64,000 bases of DNA from Strongyloides papillosus (lineage: Eukaryota; Nematoda; Chromadorea; Rhabditida; Strongyloididae), in assembly GCA_005656395.1 (NCBI GenBank), contig SRSI01000048.1:1364001-1428000 (forward strand), read 5' to 3'. The notes below the pieces were generated by a model. The model saw only the letters and a list, made by a program, of their open reading frames with translations. It had not been told where the DNA came from and did no database searches. This document shows positions 1-10,908 of the stretch, in pieces. How positions within the stretch are numbered: position 1 is the stretch's first letter; each line of letters starts with the position of its first letter. Made by a program: the position numbers and the translations under genes.

Positions 1-263
1 ATAAGGATATGTCCACGAGTTCATCAACTTCTTCATCTCAACAAACAGCTAAATCTTCAACTGCAGTCTCAAAAGTATCTAATACTAAAATTGTTAATAA
101 AAAAACCGCTAATAAAAGACCTAGGAGTATGGAAAAAACTATGAGTACTGAAAATTTGAAAAGTAATAATGAAGTAACCACTTCTGAACAATCGGCAGAT
201 AGTACTGATTCAAATTTAACAAGACAGACAAAAAAAGGTAAAATTAGGATAGTGGCCAAATAA
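1..263 (+). CDS. C-terminal tail of type I membrane protein, copy 1 (partial)
   Basis: This is the 3' end of a gene cut by the window start. From base 9 it encodes an 84-residue basic, Ser/Thr-rich cytoplasmic tail that is nearly identical, base for base, to the tail of the complete gene at 1682-3556, offset by 3313 bp. It differs by a Glu for Gly near the middle and in its last residues, where it ends KGKIRIVAK while the second copy stops earlier after TKKR. The start is therefore not an initiation site; the signal peptide, ectodomain and membrane segment lie upstream of the window. Function unknown. Confidence 0.8.
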   Translation, partial: KDMSTSSSTSSSQQTAKSSTAVSKVSNTKIVNKKTANKRPRSMEKTMSTENLKSNNEVTTSEQSADSTDSNLTRQTKKGKIRIVAK

Positions 264-1681
264 TCAGATCATAATGAGTTCAAAGATTTAGGAGATAGTA
301 CTTCCAAATTACTGTGATTTGAATAGTTTATTAAATATTATAATATTTATATTTTATTTTATTCTCTTAACTTTACTAAAGTATACTTAATGAAATAAAA
401 TATGAAATGAGATTGACTTTTTGAATTTAATATGACTAGTGATCATTTTTTTAATTGACAGAGTATTTAAAGAGTGCAGTAGATCAAATCAAAAAATTGA
501 ATGAATTTTATGAAGAAATATTAAGTGTGGGTTTTCAAATAAGTTTGATTTTATTTATTCATTAAATATTCTATTTTAGGAATTAAAAGACTTTTTAATA
601 CTGTCTATGATAAAAAGAAAAAAATAATTTTCTTGTTAGCAGACATTAGTTAAAATTGATCAATGCTAATATATAATCAAAAGACGTATTGTTTTCCTTA
701 TTTCTTTTAAAAAAATCACCCCTCAATAAACTGTTGCCAAAATTAGACAAGTTATTTCTTAAGTAAATTCATATTTTAAATCTTTATTTTGTTAGTCGGT
801 TATCTTTTCTCAAAGTTTATAAATTTTTTTATAGACAGTTTGAAAGGAAAAATTTGAGTAGTAAGATAACTTGATATTATAGTGAATTATTAAAAGTTAG
901 ACAAGTTAGGGACCAAATAGTGATAGACTTTTTTTTCAAAAGAAATACGATATTTAGGGAATCATAACTTAACAAATAGTTATCGATATTAAATGACATA
1001 ACGTTAACATATAGATTTCTACTGTCTTAAAAATATGAATATAACGAAATTTAATTGTTAAAAATAAATTGAGTTCCGTTTTGAAGTGAATACATTTTTT
1101 TGTGAATATAAGTTTCAATATATTAAAAAGTTATTAATTATTTTACGCAAATCAATAGTAAATAAACATGTTTACTTCTAATTAAGAAGAATAAAAAACA
1201 ATCATATCTTTTGCCGCATAAAACAAGGTTTCATGAAAATAGACTTCTTTTAAAACATTATTAAATTTTTTTAAAATGATATATAAATTTAGATTTTTTC
1301 ATAAATTTTTTTGAAAAGAATAACAATGATTTGATAATCATTTAAAAATTCTTTTTAAACAAAAAAAATTCTAAACTGAATAAGTTAAAGGGGTTAAAAA
1401 TACCGGGCGAAGTCAGATTAATTTATTTAAATGTTTTTAAAATAATGAACACTCTGCAATATAATAATGAAATATGAATATAAGTATTCAATAATATCTA
1501 ATTAATTTAAATGTATGCTTTTAAATTTCCGCTTTTTATATAATGTTCATCACACAAGCCTTTTTTCAAATTTGAGCAAAAATATGCATTTTATGGGAAA
1601 AAATATTCAAATAAACGTCGCATAATATATTATATAACAAAATAAAAATTTTATATTGTCCAAGCTTTTTTTAATAAGATA
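264..1681. other. intergenic, copy-1 3' flank
   Basis: AT-rich sequence with no credible gene. The first ~650 bp (to about 900) is a diverged copy of the flank after the second gene (about 3557-4210). Shared blocks include a stretch around GTGATTTGAATAGTTTATTA and another around CTGTCTATGATAA. The duplication therefore included 3' flanking DNA, which has diverged more than the coding tail. The remainder up to the next start codon shows nothing recognisable. Confidence 0.6.
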
Positions 1682-3556
1682 ATGCTGTCTATTAAACACC
1701 TAGAATTTATCATATGTATATGCATGTTGTTTGTATTGGTAATATCTGAAGAATATTTGAATGTAGGAAACTGGAACTTAGAATGTTATCGTTATTCAGG
1801 TAATCGTTCGCACTATGAGTATCATGCTACTAAGGCTGAAAGATACGTAAATAAAACGTTCAAAATTCATGGTTCCGATGTAAAAAAAAATACATTTGTA
1901 TTTAGACTGTCTATGACAAAAAAGGTTTTAACTTCTTCAGAAAATGACGGTGAAATGAGATTACGTTTATTTAATACTCATTATAATCTCTATTATACGT
2001 CTTCTCTCCTACCCAGAGAACCTATTATGGAAAATAGGAAAGATACAACAGAGAAAGATTATCTTGTGTGCAATTTATATAGATGTCAAATTGGATTTTT
2101 TTATTATTGCAATAATAAAGAATATCACTGTCTCCACCATACTAAAGGTCAATATTTTATTTATATTACGCTTACAAAATCGTATGAATATGATAATTTT
2201 GTTTTAAAACTGATTCCAAAGAGTAGTGAAAATAAGAACATATTAAGCGTCGTTGTTTGTCCCGGTTCAACCTGGTTAAGAGAATTTTCAAATTCTCAAT
2301 ACATTGAAACTGCTGATAATTATCTAATGAAATCAACATTTGGAACAAATTCAAACAATTACACCTTAAAATATATGTATTGTCACGATATTGGAGTTAA
2401 AACATTTGTTAAATGTGGTTATCTTAAACAAATGTTCAGACCTTCAGTTAATATTGGCTATGAATGTGAAAAATACAATGATGAGGAGGCTAACCGGATT
2501 CATAACAAGGATGAAAAACCTAATGAGATTTCACTTTTAAATAACGAAATAATGTGCAAGGATATTGTTATGAATAAACCGTCTTCGCTAGTTATCGCTT
2601 TTCTGCCACAAGGAAATAATCATGATAATGCTTCTACATTTAAATTGAATCTCTTTGACAAAAATACAAAACTTTATTCTGGACACAGATTACATTTTGT
2701 CAATGATAAGGATTTTTCTAATAAAACCTGGGATATTGAAAGGTCCATTGGGTATACAATTAATTATGAACCCAAATGTAAAGTACCAAATTTAAATGCA
2801 ACATTGAGTTTAAGAATTAATGATGTTGTTCAAGAATTTAAAAATCACTCAGACAAAAATTCCGGAGGATTGGGCACTTACACATTTCTCAGTAGAGAAA
2901 TAAAAAATGCTTCAATCGGGTGCCATATAGTTCTTGATGTAATGAAACATTCGGCATTTAATAATTTTTATGAACTTCTCTATTCAACATCATTGTCAAT
3001 ATTTGATGAAACAACAAAACAATATAAGGAAGTGCAAAATATTCAAGAATTGGTATCAAATAAAAAATATAAATGTATCTTAAATATTAAGGGCAACAAT
3101 TCCAGAACTGAAAAACCACAATTTATTAAGGAAACTGAATTTATTATCAATTTAATCTATGAAAACTCTAACAATTCTAGTAAATCAATTAAATCAAATG
3201 ACTCTGATAGTTCTAAAATTTGGATTATTTTTGGAGTTTCAATAATTATTATTTTACTCTCAGTAATTGTTCTTATAATCATAAAAAAATTGAAAGCAAA
3301 AAGAAAAAAATCTAATAAGGATATGTCCACGAGTTCATCAACTTCTTCATCTCAACAAACAGCTAAATCTTCAACTGCAGTCTCAAAAGTATCTAATACT
3401 AAAATTGTTAATAAAAAAACCGCTAATAAAAGACCTAGGAGTATGGAAAAAACTATGAGTACTGGAAATTTGAAAAGTAATAATGAAGTAACCACTTCTG
3501 AACAATCGGCAGATAGTACTGATTCAAATTTAACAAACCAGACAAAAAAAAGATAG
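1682..3556 (+). CDS. type I membrane protein, Cys-rich glycosylated ectodomain, copy 2
   Basis: Single-exon 624-residue protein. An N-terminal hydrophobic signal peptide (about residues 1-22) is followed by a ~490-residue ectodomain with many cysteines and numerous N-x-S/T sequons. One membrane segment (about 512-537, rich in Ile/Leu/Val) is followed by a run of Lys/Arg and a ~75-residue Ser/Thr/Lys-rich tail. I recognise no domain. The architecture suggests a cell-surface receptor or adhesion protein; that is inference. It is the second member of a tandem pair (see 1-263); lack of introns and tandem duplication fit a young, lineage-restricted family. The cytoplasmic tail is almost unchanged between copies. 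Confidence 0.8.
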   Translation: MLSIKHLEFIICICMLFVLVISEEYLNVGNWNLECYRYSGNRSHYEYHATKAERYVNKTFKIHGSDVKKNTFVFRLSMTKKVLTSSENDGEMRLRLFNTHYNLYYTSSLLPREPIMENRKDTTEKDYLVCNLYRCQIGFFYYCNNKEYHCLHHTKGQYFIYITLTKSYEYDNFVLKLIPKSSENKNILSVVVCPGSTWLREFSNSQYIETADNYLMKSTFGTNSNNYTLKYMYCHDIGVKTFVKCGYLKQMFRPSVNIGYECEKYNDEEANRIHNKDEKPNEISLLNNEIMCKDIVMNKPSSLVIAFLPQGNNHDNASTFKLNLFDKNTKLYSGHRLHFVNDKDFSNKTWDIERSIGYTINYEPKCKVPNLNATLSLRINDVVQEFKNHSDKNSGGLGTYTFLSREIKNASIGCHIVLDVMKHSAFNNFYELLYSTSLSIFDETTKQYKEVQNIQELVSNKKYKCILNIKGNNSRTEKPQFIKETEFIINLIYENSNNSSKSIKSNDSDSSKIWIIFGVSIIIILLSVIVLIIIKKLKAKRKKSNKDMSTSSSTSSSQQTAKSSTAVSKVSNTKIVNKKTANKRPRSMEKTMSTGNLKSNNEVTTSEQSADSTDSNLTNQTKKR

Positions 3557-5227
3557 TGGTCCAGAAATCAAATCATAGTAAAGTTAATAATGTAGGAGAT
3601 AGTGCTTCCAAATTACAGTGATTTGAATAGTTTATTAAAATATTTGTATTTTATTTTATTCACTTAACTTTTCTAAGGTATACTTAATAAAATAAAATAT
3701 GAAATAAAATTAATTTTTTCAATATGATGTAACTAATAGTCATTTTTTTACTTGAAAAAATATTTAAAAGAGTGTAAGAGGTAGAATCCAAAAATTGAAT
3801 GAATTTTGTGAAGAAATATTAAATATGCATTTTGAAGTAAGTTTGATTTTATTTATTAATTGAATACTATATTTCAGAAATTAAAAAATCTTTTAATGCT
3901 GTCTATGATAAGAAAAATAAAAATTATGATTTGTCGTTAGCAGATTTCAGTCTTAGTTAATTAATTCAAAAGAATAAATATTCAATAGACACGTCCATAT
4001 TCAATTTAAGTAAGAAAATTACATTCAATTGAGTGTTGCGAAATTAGACGAGATATTTCTGAAATAAACCGTTTTTAAAACTCCTTATTTTGGTATTTGA
4101 GTAACTTTTTTCAAAATGATTTAAAATAAAGTGCTTTTTAAATTGTTTGAAAGGTAAAATCTCAATATCAAGGAAACACAATAATATATATAATAAATTC
4201 AAAAACCTAGTTTTTGTTACATTTTTATATTTCTACATAAACATCTTAAATTTTGCGAACACGAAATAGAGAAAATAAACTTTGATTATTATATTATCAC
4301 TTCATCTGCTGTAAAAGTAGCGTTATCTTTGACATTTAAACATTTATCGGTTTCATTTTAATTATGTTTGCAGCAAATGTTTTTGTTTTAAATTATTTGC
4401 GTTTTGTTTTTATTTGTTAGAAATTAAAATTTTAATGCTAAAAAAAGTACCTTAATTTAGTAAATTTATGCATTTATTAAGTTACTAAATTATTTGAATG
4501 ATAATTTGAAGTCAATATTACATATGAATTTGTATAAATGTATTTTAAAGTATATACTTTTTTACAATAAACAATTCCACTACTAAATTGACGAATTAAA
4601 TAGAATTTACACTTTTTTTAATGAGAAAAGCTTGTGTTACTTAATATGCACTGATAACTTCTTGTAGTTTCCGCTAAATATCTAAATGCCCAAGACGACG
4701 CTACTTTTACAACGATAGCTAAGAGTGGCAATATATCAATCAAAATTTTTTCCTTTCTTTCGAATTCATGAAATCTAAAATGTCATTATAAAAGTACATC
4801 GGATATAAAAAAAATAGATTTTTGAACCTGCTGCTACATTTATAGTTTAACTTAACATTAACGGTACTTTATAAAACTTTTATTAGTCACTTAATTTAAA
4901 AAAAAAAATCATATCATTAGAAGAATTAATGTTTCCAAATTTATTTTCCTTTTATTCCATAATTCGATAAATGGTAATCAGATTAAAAAATATATTAAAC
5001 TATAATCGATAGAATATCAGAAGTTACATTCATATCATAGTCATAGCAATTTTTCTTGTAAATTTGTTTACATATAAAATAATATGTATATAAAAGAATT
5101 GAAAAAAGAATCTTTTCTTCTTTAAAAACATTTACTTATATTACAAGGACAACTACCCATCATAGAACCAGTAAAATTTGTGTTTAAAAAATTGAAATAG
5201 TTAATTATAGGATAATAAGTTATGATC
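3557..5227. other. intergenic
   Basis: Gene-free AT-rich DNA. The first ~650 bp is homologous to the flank of copy 1 at 264-900. The rest (about 4210-5227) shows no coding or repeat signal that I can support; it lies between the convergent 3' ends of the membrane-protein gene (+) and the Frizzled gene (-). Confidence 0.5.
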
Positions 5228-7034
5228 TTATCCATAGACCAATCTTGAGTATGCATTCGTGTAACTTTTTATTGTCTTTGCTGATGACACCCAAATAGCA
5301 CAGATGACACCAATCAAAAGTTGACTTGAATATTTTGCATAAAACAATAGTGGATCTGGCGCTGAGACAAACAAATCTGACGGACAATTATGTCGAGAGG
5401 TTGAAAAACCAAATATATGACGATCTCCATGATTACAACGTAAAGAGTACCATTCTGTTAACCATCTGTCAAAATACTTTGATTGATAAAATATTGATGC
5501 CAGAAAGATAATTGTAGGAATGGTATATAAAGTAGCGAATGTAGAGATACGAATCATTAAAAGTTGAACTTTAGAGGAAGTTGTATCGATATCTGACTGT
5601 TTGCATTTTAAATACCTTCTAATTCGTAGAAGAGAAATAATTCCTAATATTAGGTACATTAAACCAATAACTAGAAAAATAGGTTAACAAACACTTCTTA
5701 AAGATAAAAATTAACTTACCCAAAGTTACCAATAATGGAATAAAAACAAAATAAAACAAAACATTGGTATTTAAATTACCCATGGAACAAATTCCAGTAA
5801 ACATATCCCCGTCAACAGATGGGAAAATTAACAAAAGAACAGTTAGTAAAAACGGGACTCCCCATGCTATAAGATGGAAATACGATGAAATAGCTTCAAT
5901 TGCTTCTGTTCCCCATTGGAGATTTGACGTCAAGTACCAAACATAACATAATATCAACCACCAGAAACCTCCCGCTATCTGACAATAGTAATAAACTACA
6001 GCCATTACAGAACACCATAGATTATCCAATCCTTGAGTTGTCAGGGGAGTACCTTTAGCAGAGATACTTGAACAAGCATATGTACCCTCTGACGTCATAC
6101 CAATTATGTAGATTGATGAGATGCCAACAAAACAGATACTAATGTAAAGAATTGGTCTTATTGGATAACGAAAACGACGAAGATCAATAAGGAATGTTAA
6201 GGTAGTAAAGGCAGATGCACACAATGATATAGTGGCCCATGTACTTGTCCATAGTCTTATAAATCCCCTAATATTTTCATCGAAAAACATTGGAAATATT
6301 TTATCTGCTTTACAGGGAACAGAACATTGATCCAAAGTTCTGTTTGAAATATAGAGCTGATAGGTATTCATACTTCTAGACTTCATTGCTTTTGGACACT
6401 CCAAATCAATAAAATCAATTAGATTAGTTTCAGTTTTCTTATCATGGCCATACTTTGAGACACTAGGATTTGAACTAGATGTGCGATTCTCACCAACACA
6501 CAGTCCATCAACTGGAAAGTTGTTACAATCTAACGGTGTAGGCCAATTAAAACCAAATTTATTCATTAAATTTTCGCATCCATTCCTTGCACTCATACAT
6601 AAATGTCTACATGGTGGTAATGGTTTTGGGAGTACATTACAAAAAGGTGCATAAACTGTGCACAAAAAAAATTTTAAATCTTCACTACATTTAACTTGGA
6701 CGAGTGGTAAAAAATTATTAATTTCAATTTCAGCTTCCTCCTGTTTTTGATGTTGTAAAAGATTTGGAAACATTGTCATGTTGTAAGCAATATCGCTACA
6801 CATCTTAATACGAATAGGTACGCATTTGTTAGTATTTGACTGGAAAGAAAAGAAATTAAAAAGTATGAAATATAATATTATAAAGATAAAAATAGATACC
6901 ACTCTTTATCATAATAAACTTACACTATAATCATCATTAAATGGCACAGTAAAGACAGTTACAATACATAAAGATGTAGTAAATAATATTAAAAAATATA
7001 TCCCTATTCCCAGGTTCTTTTTAAGGAAGAACAT
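5228..7034 (-). CDS. Frizzled-family Wnt receptor
   Basis: Three exons, 7034-6924, 6839-5720 and 5670-5228 (introns of 84 and 49 bp, phases 0 and 1), give 557 residues. Exon 1 supplies the start and a hydrophobic signal peptide. Residues ~42-155 form a Frizzled cysteine-rich domain with all ten cysteines, which binds Wnt ligands. Seven membrane segments follow (~245-540) with typical Frizzled sequence such as [20 protein letters not shown] and the FR(Y/F)P stretch after TM1. The Dishevelled-binding motif after TM7, normally KTxxxW, reads KTIKSY here, and the tail ends ten residues later with no evident PDZ ligand. Nematodes have several Frizzleds (lin-17, mig-1, mom-5, cfz-2); I cannot say which this is. 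Expected at the plasma membrane. Confidence 0.92.
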
Positions 7035-10000
7035 TTCTAAAATAATAAAATATGATGATAAGAAAAACCATTAAATTTGATAACAAAATGATATATGTAT
7101 TATTTCCCTCGTGCACATTATAGAAAAAGAATATAAATTTATTGGGAAGTGATAATGATAACAACAGATAAATAATAATAAACTACCTTTAAATAAACAT
7201 TAAAGATCATTAATTTAAAAAAATATTAACCCTAACGAGAACCGGCACAGTTAGAGGGAAAATATAAATTATAATTGCGCAGAGATAATATGAGACTATT
7301 AAAATGTTTTTCCATTATTATACTTTACAATATAGTGTCAGTAAGATATACGCATTTATAACTTAACTATGTATTAATAGGGAGTGACCAGGCAAAAGGG
7401 CATTATATTGTTAGGGCAAAATGCAAGGAAAGAAATGACAAAATAAATGCAATCAAATTGACAAGAAACGCTTGGAATTGAATGATGTATAGGGAAGCTT
7501 TGTAATAATATAATAATTTAAGTATTGTGAAAAATATATCTACTGGTTTTAAATATTTTTATACTGTTTATGTTATTTGGAGTCGTACTCTTTTGTTTGC
7601 TGGTATGGTTACCGCCACAACTAGGAGTGGATGAAGCCACAGTTAATTGTTAAAACATTATTACTGATTCAAGATTATATTAGTAAAGTTTGTTGTTTTT
7701 ATTCAGTTATGTTTATATACGGTTTAAATGTCGCAGTTAATATCAAAGTAGTATGTTTTAGAAAATGTTTTTGGTGGATCATAAAATGGTATTAAATAAA
7801 AGAGATAAATGACAACATCCTGGAATCTTGTATCAGTAATAATAATATAGTATTTCAAATTGTTTTAAGGGAAAAAACCTTATTCATTTTTTGGTATTTG
7901 TATATTATAAAACTAAGAAAGTGAAAATGTCAATAGAAAAATGAAAATATTTATCTAAAATGCTCTTCTTAAAATACTTTTTGATACATCTTTCTGACAA
8001 TAGGCAATACTCTTAGATGATTGATCACCTTTTTGAGAAATGAGATATGTCAAAAAAGACAATCATTTTTTTTCCTATTTTGTTTTATATTTGAGTACAT
8101 GTATAGGAAAAAAAAGGACAAAAGGGAGAAGAGCATGAAATGTTGAAGAATTAAAAAATGTATTGGTTTTTGTGATGTGTAGTATTGGTTTAAGTTGGTA
8201 CCAATAAGTAGGGGTATAATATTATTAATTGAAAGAAAATACTTCGATGATTGATGAATAGAAGTCACTCATAGAAGATCTATCAAATACTTCTAATTTC
8301 TCTCCTTGTATTTGTGAAATGGTAATTTATCAAAAAATGTTACTCTACATTAAAAATATAAGGAAATGGAAGATTGAAGAAGATATATGCTATGAGGTGA
8401 AATTCAAGATATGAGTAATATGTCACTGGGTATTAGATATAAAGAAACATATGATCAAAACCAAACATTTGGAAGAGGAAAACAGACAGTTTTATTGTTT
8501 TAGTGTCCATCTTTTTTTGAGTAATTTTAGTTAATGAAGTATGATGTTTGTTAAATTAAATGTAATAATAGTTGCGCAACTAAATAGTTGCTACTTAACT
8601 TGTTTATTTTATTTATTTAATAAGAATGGTTATTAAAACGATTTTCTTTATCAAAAAAAAATGGGTAGGAATTTTCATTGTTGGAGGAGGATGAATATAT
8701 ATTATTTTAATTAACTATCATATATATAATGTTAAATAATTAAATTTTCAAATCGGATATGCTTATTTATGTTATTTAATAAATTTTTTTCACCTAAATA
8801 ACTATATTGACAGCTTTCATAGTATATTTCCAGATGTTTGAAAAGAAAAATGATGACTTAAGATGTGTTTGTTACAAAAATAAATAAATAATATAATTTT
8901 TCCAAGTTAAAATATTAAAAATAATCTTTATTGATCATTTGTGCAAATTATTTTTTTTCTAATCAAAATATCGAATTATTCGGTTTTATAGCATATTATT
9001 AAGAATGTTTGTTTTATATTTAAAGCACAATTAAAAACAATTTCTTGTGAAAATGTCAATGGTAATTGAAGATAAATGATAATGAGGATGACTATAAAAT
9101 TTTCCAAATTATAGCAAAAGATGCATTATTTTTAAAGTTAAAATATACAAATTTAATTGTGTTTCTCTTTATTTTTATATGAATTATAGTTACTATAATT
9201 TTATAATTGCCTAACTAGCTACTTATTTTTATACTTATTAGTTAAAGTGTGTTGTTAAAATTTTTGATAGTAATAGTAAAATATATTTATATATACACTG
9301 GAAAATTATAATGGAATTAGTGATGGCATTGTATCCTATTATTTTTTCTACATCTTAAAGTATTTTGCCTTTGAATGTTTTAAAAATTTTTTTCTCAAAA
9401 AAAGGATTAGTAAGATAATATATAAAAATTTTTTTGTTTGTATGGTAAAGATTAAAAATCGTTATATAGTTAATCAGAATGTTTTCATTTATAAGTATTA
9501 TTCTTAAGAAAGTATTAGTTACATGAGATAGAAGATATAAATATTTATATTTTAAGTAGTCATTCTATCTTTTGTTGTTTTTTAAAGCTAAACAAAAAAA
9601 TAAGTATAATTTATTATTAAAATTTGAATAGATTTGTATGGCAGAAAAGTACATAACATCTTAGTTGATTAGGAAGAAAATTATTTTTTTCAATTCACAA
9701 TTCCCCAAAGTTTCTTTTCTTTTATCCACTTATATTTGTAAATTGGCTTTCTTAAGAATGAAAATTTTTATCCTTTTTAGCATTTTCATATTTCAATGAA
9801 ATATTATTAAATTTGTAAGCCATATACTTAAATTTAACATCTAAGATTAGATGGATATTATATTATTTCTAATGATAAGAATAATTTTATTTTAAACTAT
9901 TGTTTTCATTTAAAAATTTATTTTAAGTACATACATATATTCCTATTATTTTCTTATAAAATTAAATGATAAAGTTTTAAAAATAATCTTTATATATCAA

Positions 10001-10908
10001 TTTCTTCCTAATGCCCATCTATAAATATAATAGCAGTAGCTATATCTTTTAAAAATACTTAAATTAAAGATTACATTTATTATCAATTGTTCCTAGATTG
10101 GCTCAATAATATTTAGTGATAAAAAAGATTAATCAATAGATATTTGATAAAAGATTAAAATCACTCTACTCACCTTATATTATGAGTATTAAACTTTTCT
10201 TAACATTGTTTTTACAACAATTTAAATAATAACTAGAGTGGCAAAGTTTTGAAATCATTAAAATTTATTAGTACCTTTCATTGTTATAATCTTTATTTCA
10301 GACATTTTCCACCCACAATTATTTTTAACTCTTATTAATTATCAGCACGTATATTTTAGCATAATTTTTAAGATACTTTTATATGTTTATAGTATAAAAA
10401 AGAAAGTTAAATTAAACCTTATTTTAGCATAGATTAGAACAAGAATTCTTAAAAAGACTTATATATTTTGTTATTTTAAATTGATAAAAGTTTATATTTA
10501 ATTTAACATTCTTTATAATTATTTTATACCAAATTTAAATTTCATTGTATCATGAGTTTCTTTGATATCTCTTACTATTTTACAAATAAGTCAAAATTTT
10601 TTTATAACATTTCTGATATACTTATCAATGTTTTATTCAACCATTTATGATAAATAAAAAAATAACAAAACGATAATTAATTATAATTTCTATTTTTACT
10701 TTTTATTCATTTTTAAATATATATATATTTACTTTCATTGTATTTAAAAAAACTATTATTTTTTTAGTTATATAACATAGTTATATTATCAACATCGAAT
10801 GCTTTGTATATGCTATATATCTCTATTCGAATATTCTTATAAAAGCATTTTTAAATCCTGATTTATTATTATTATTTATTTACTATTTATTTTGGAAGCT
10901 TTATTTTA
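7035..10908. other. long intergenic region between Frizzled and lev-10
   Basis: About 3.9 kb without a supportable gene, between divergent genes, so it holds both promoters. A possible 72-codon stretch on the minus strand at 8050-8268 starts from GTG and resembles low-complexity hydrophobic translation; I do not accept it. Many poly-A/T runs; no clear repeat unit. Confidence 0.5.

Noticed and set aside
6466..6476. GGATTTGAAC, resembling an inverted tRNA T-loop
   Set aside because: It lies inside the Frizzled coding exon and no cloverleaf can be drawn around it.
8050..8268. 72-codon minus-strand frame
   Set aside because: Non-ATG start, hydrophobic low-complexity translation typical of AT-rich DNA, no splice context.
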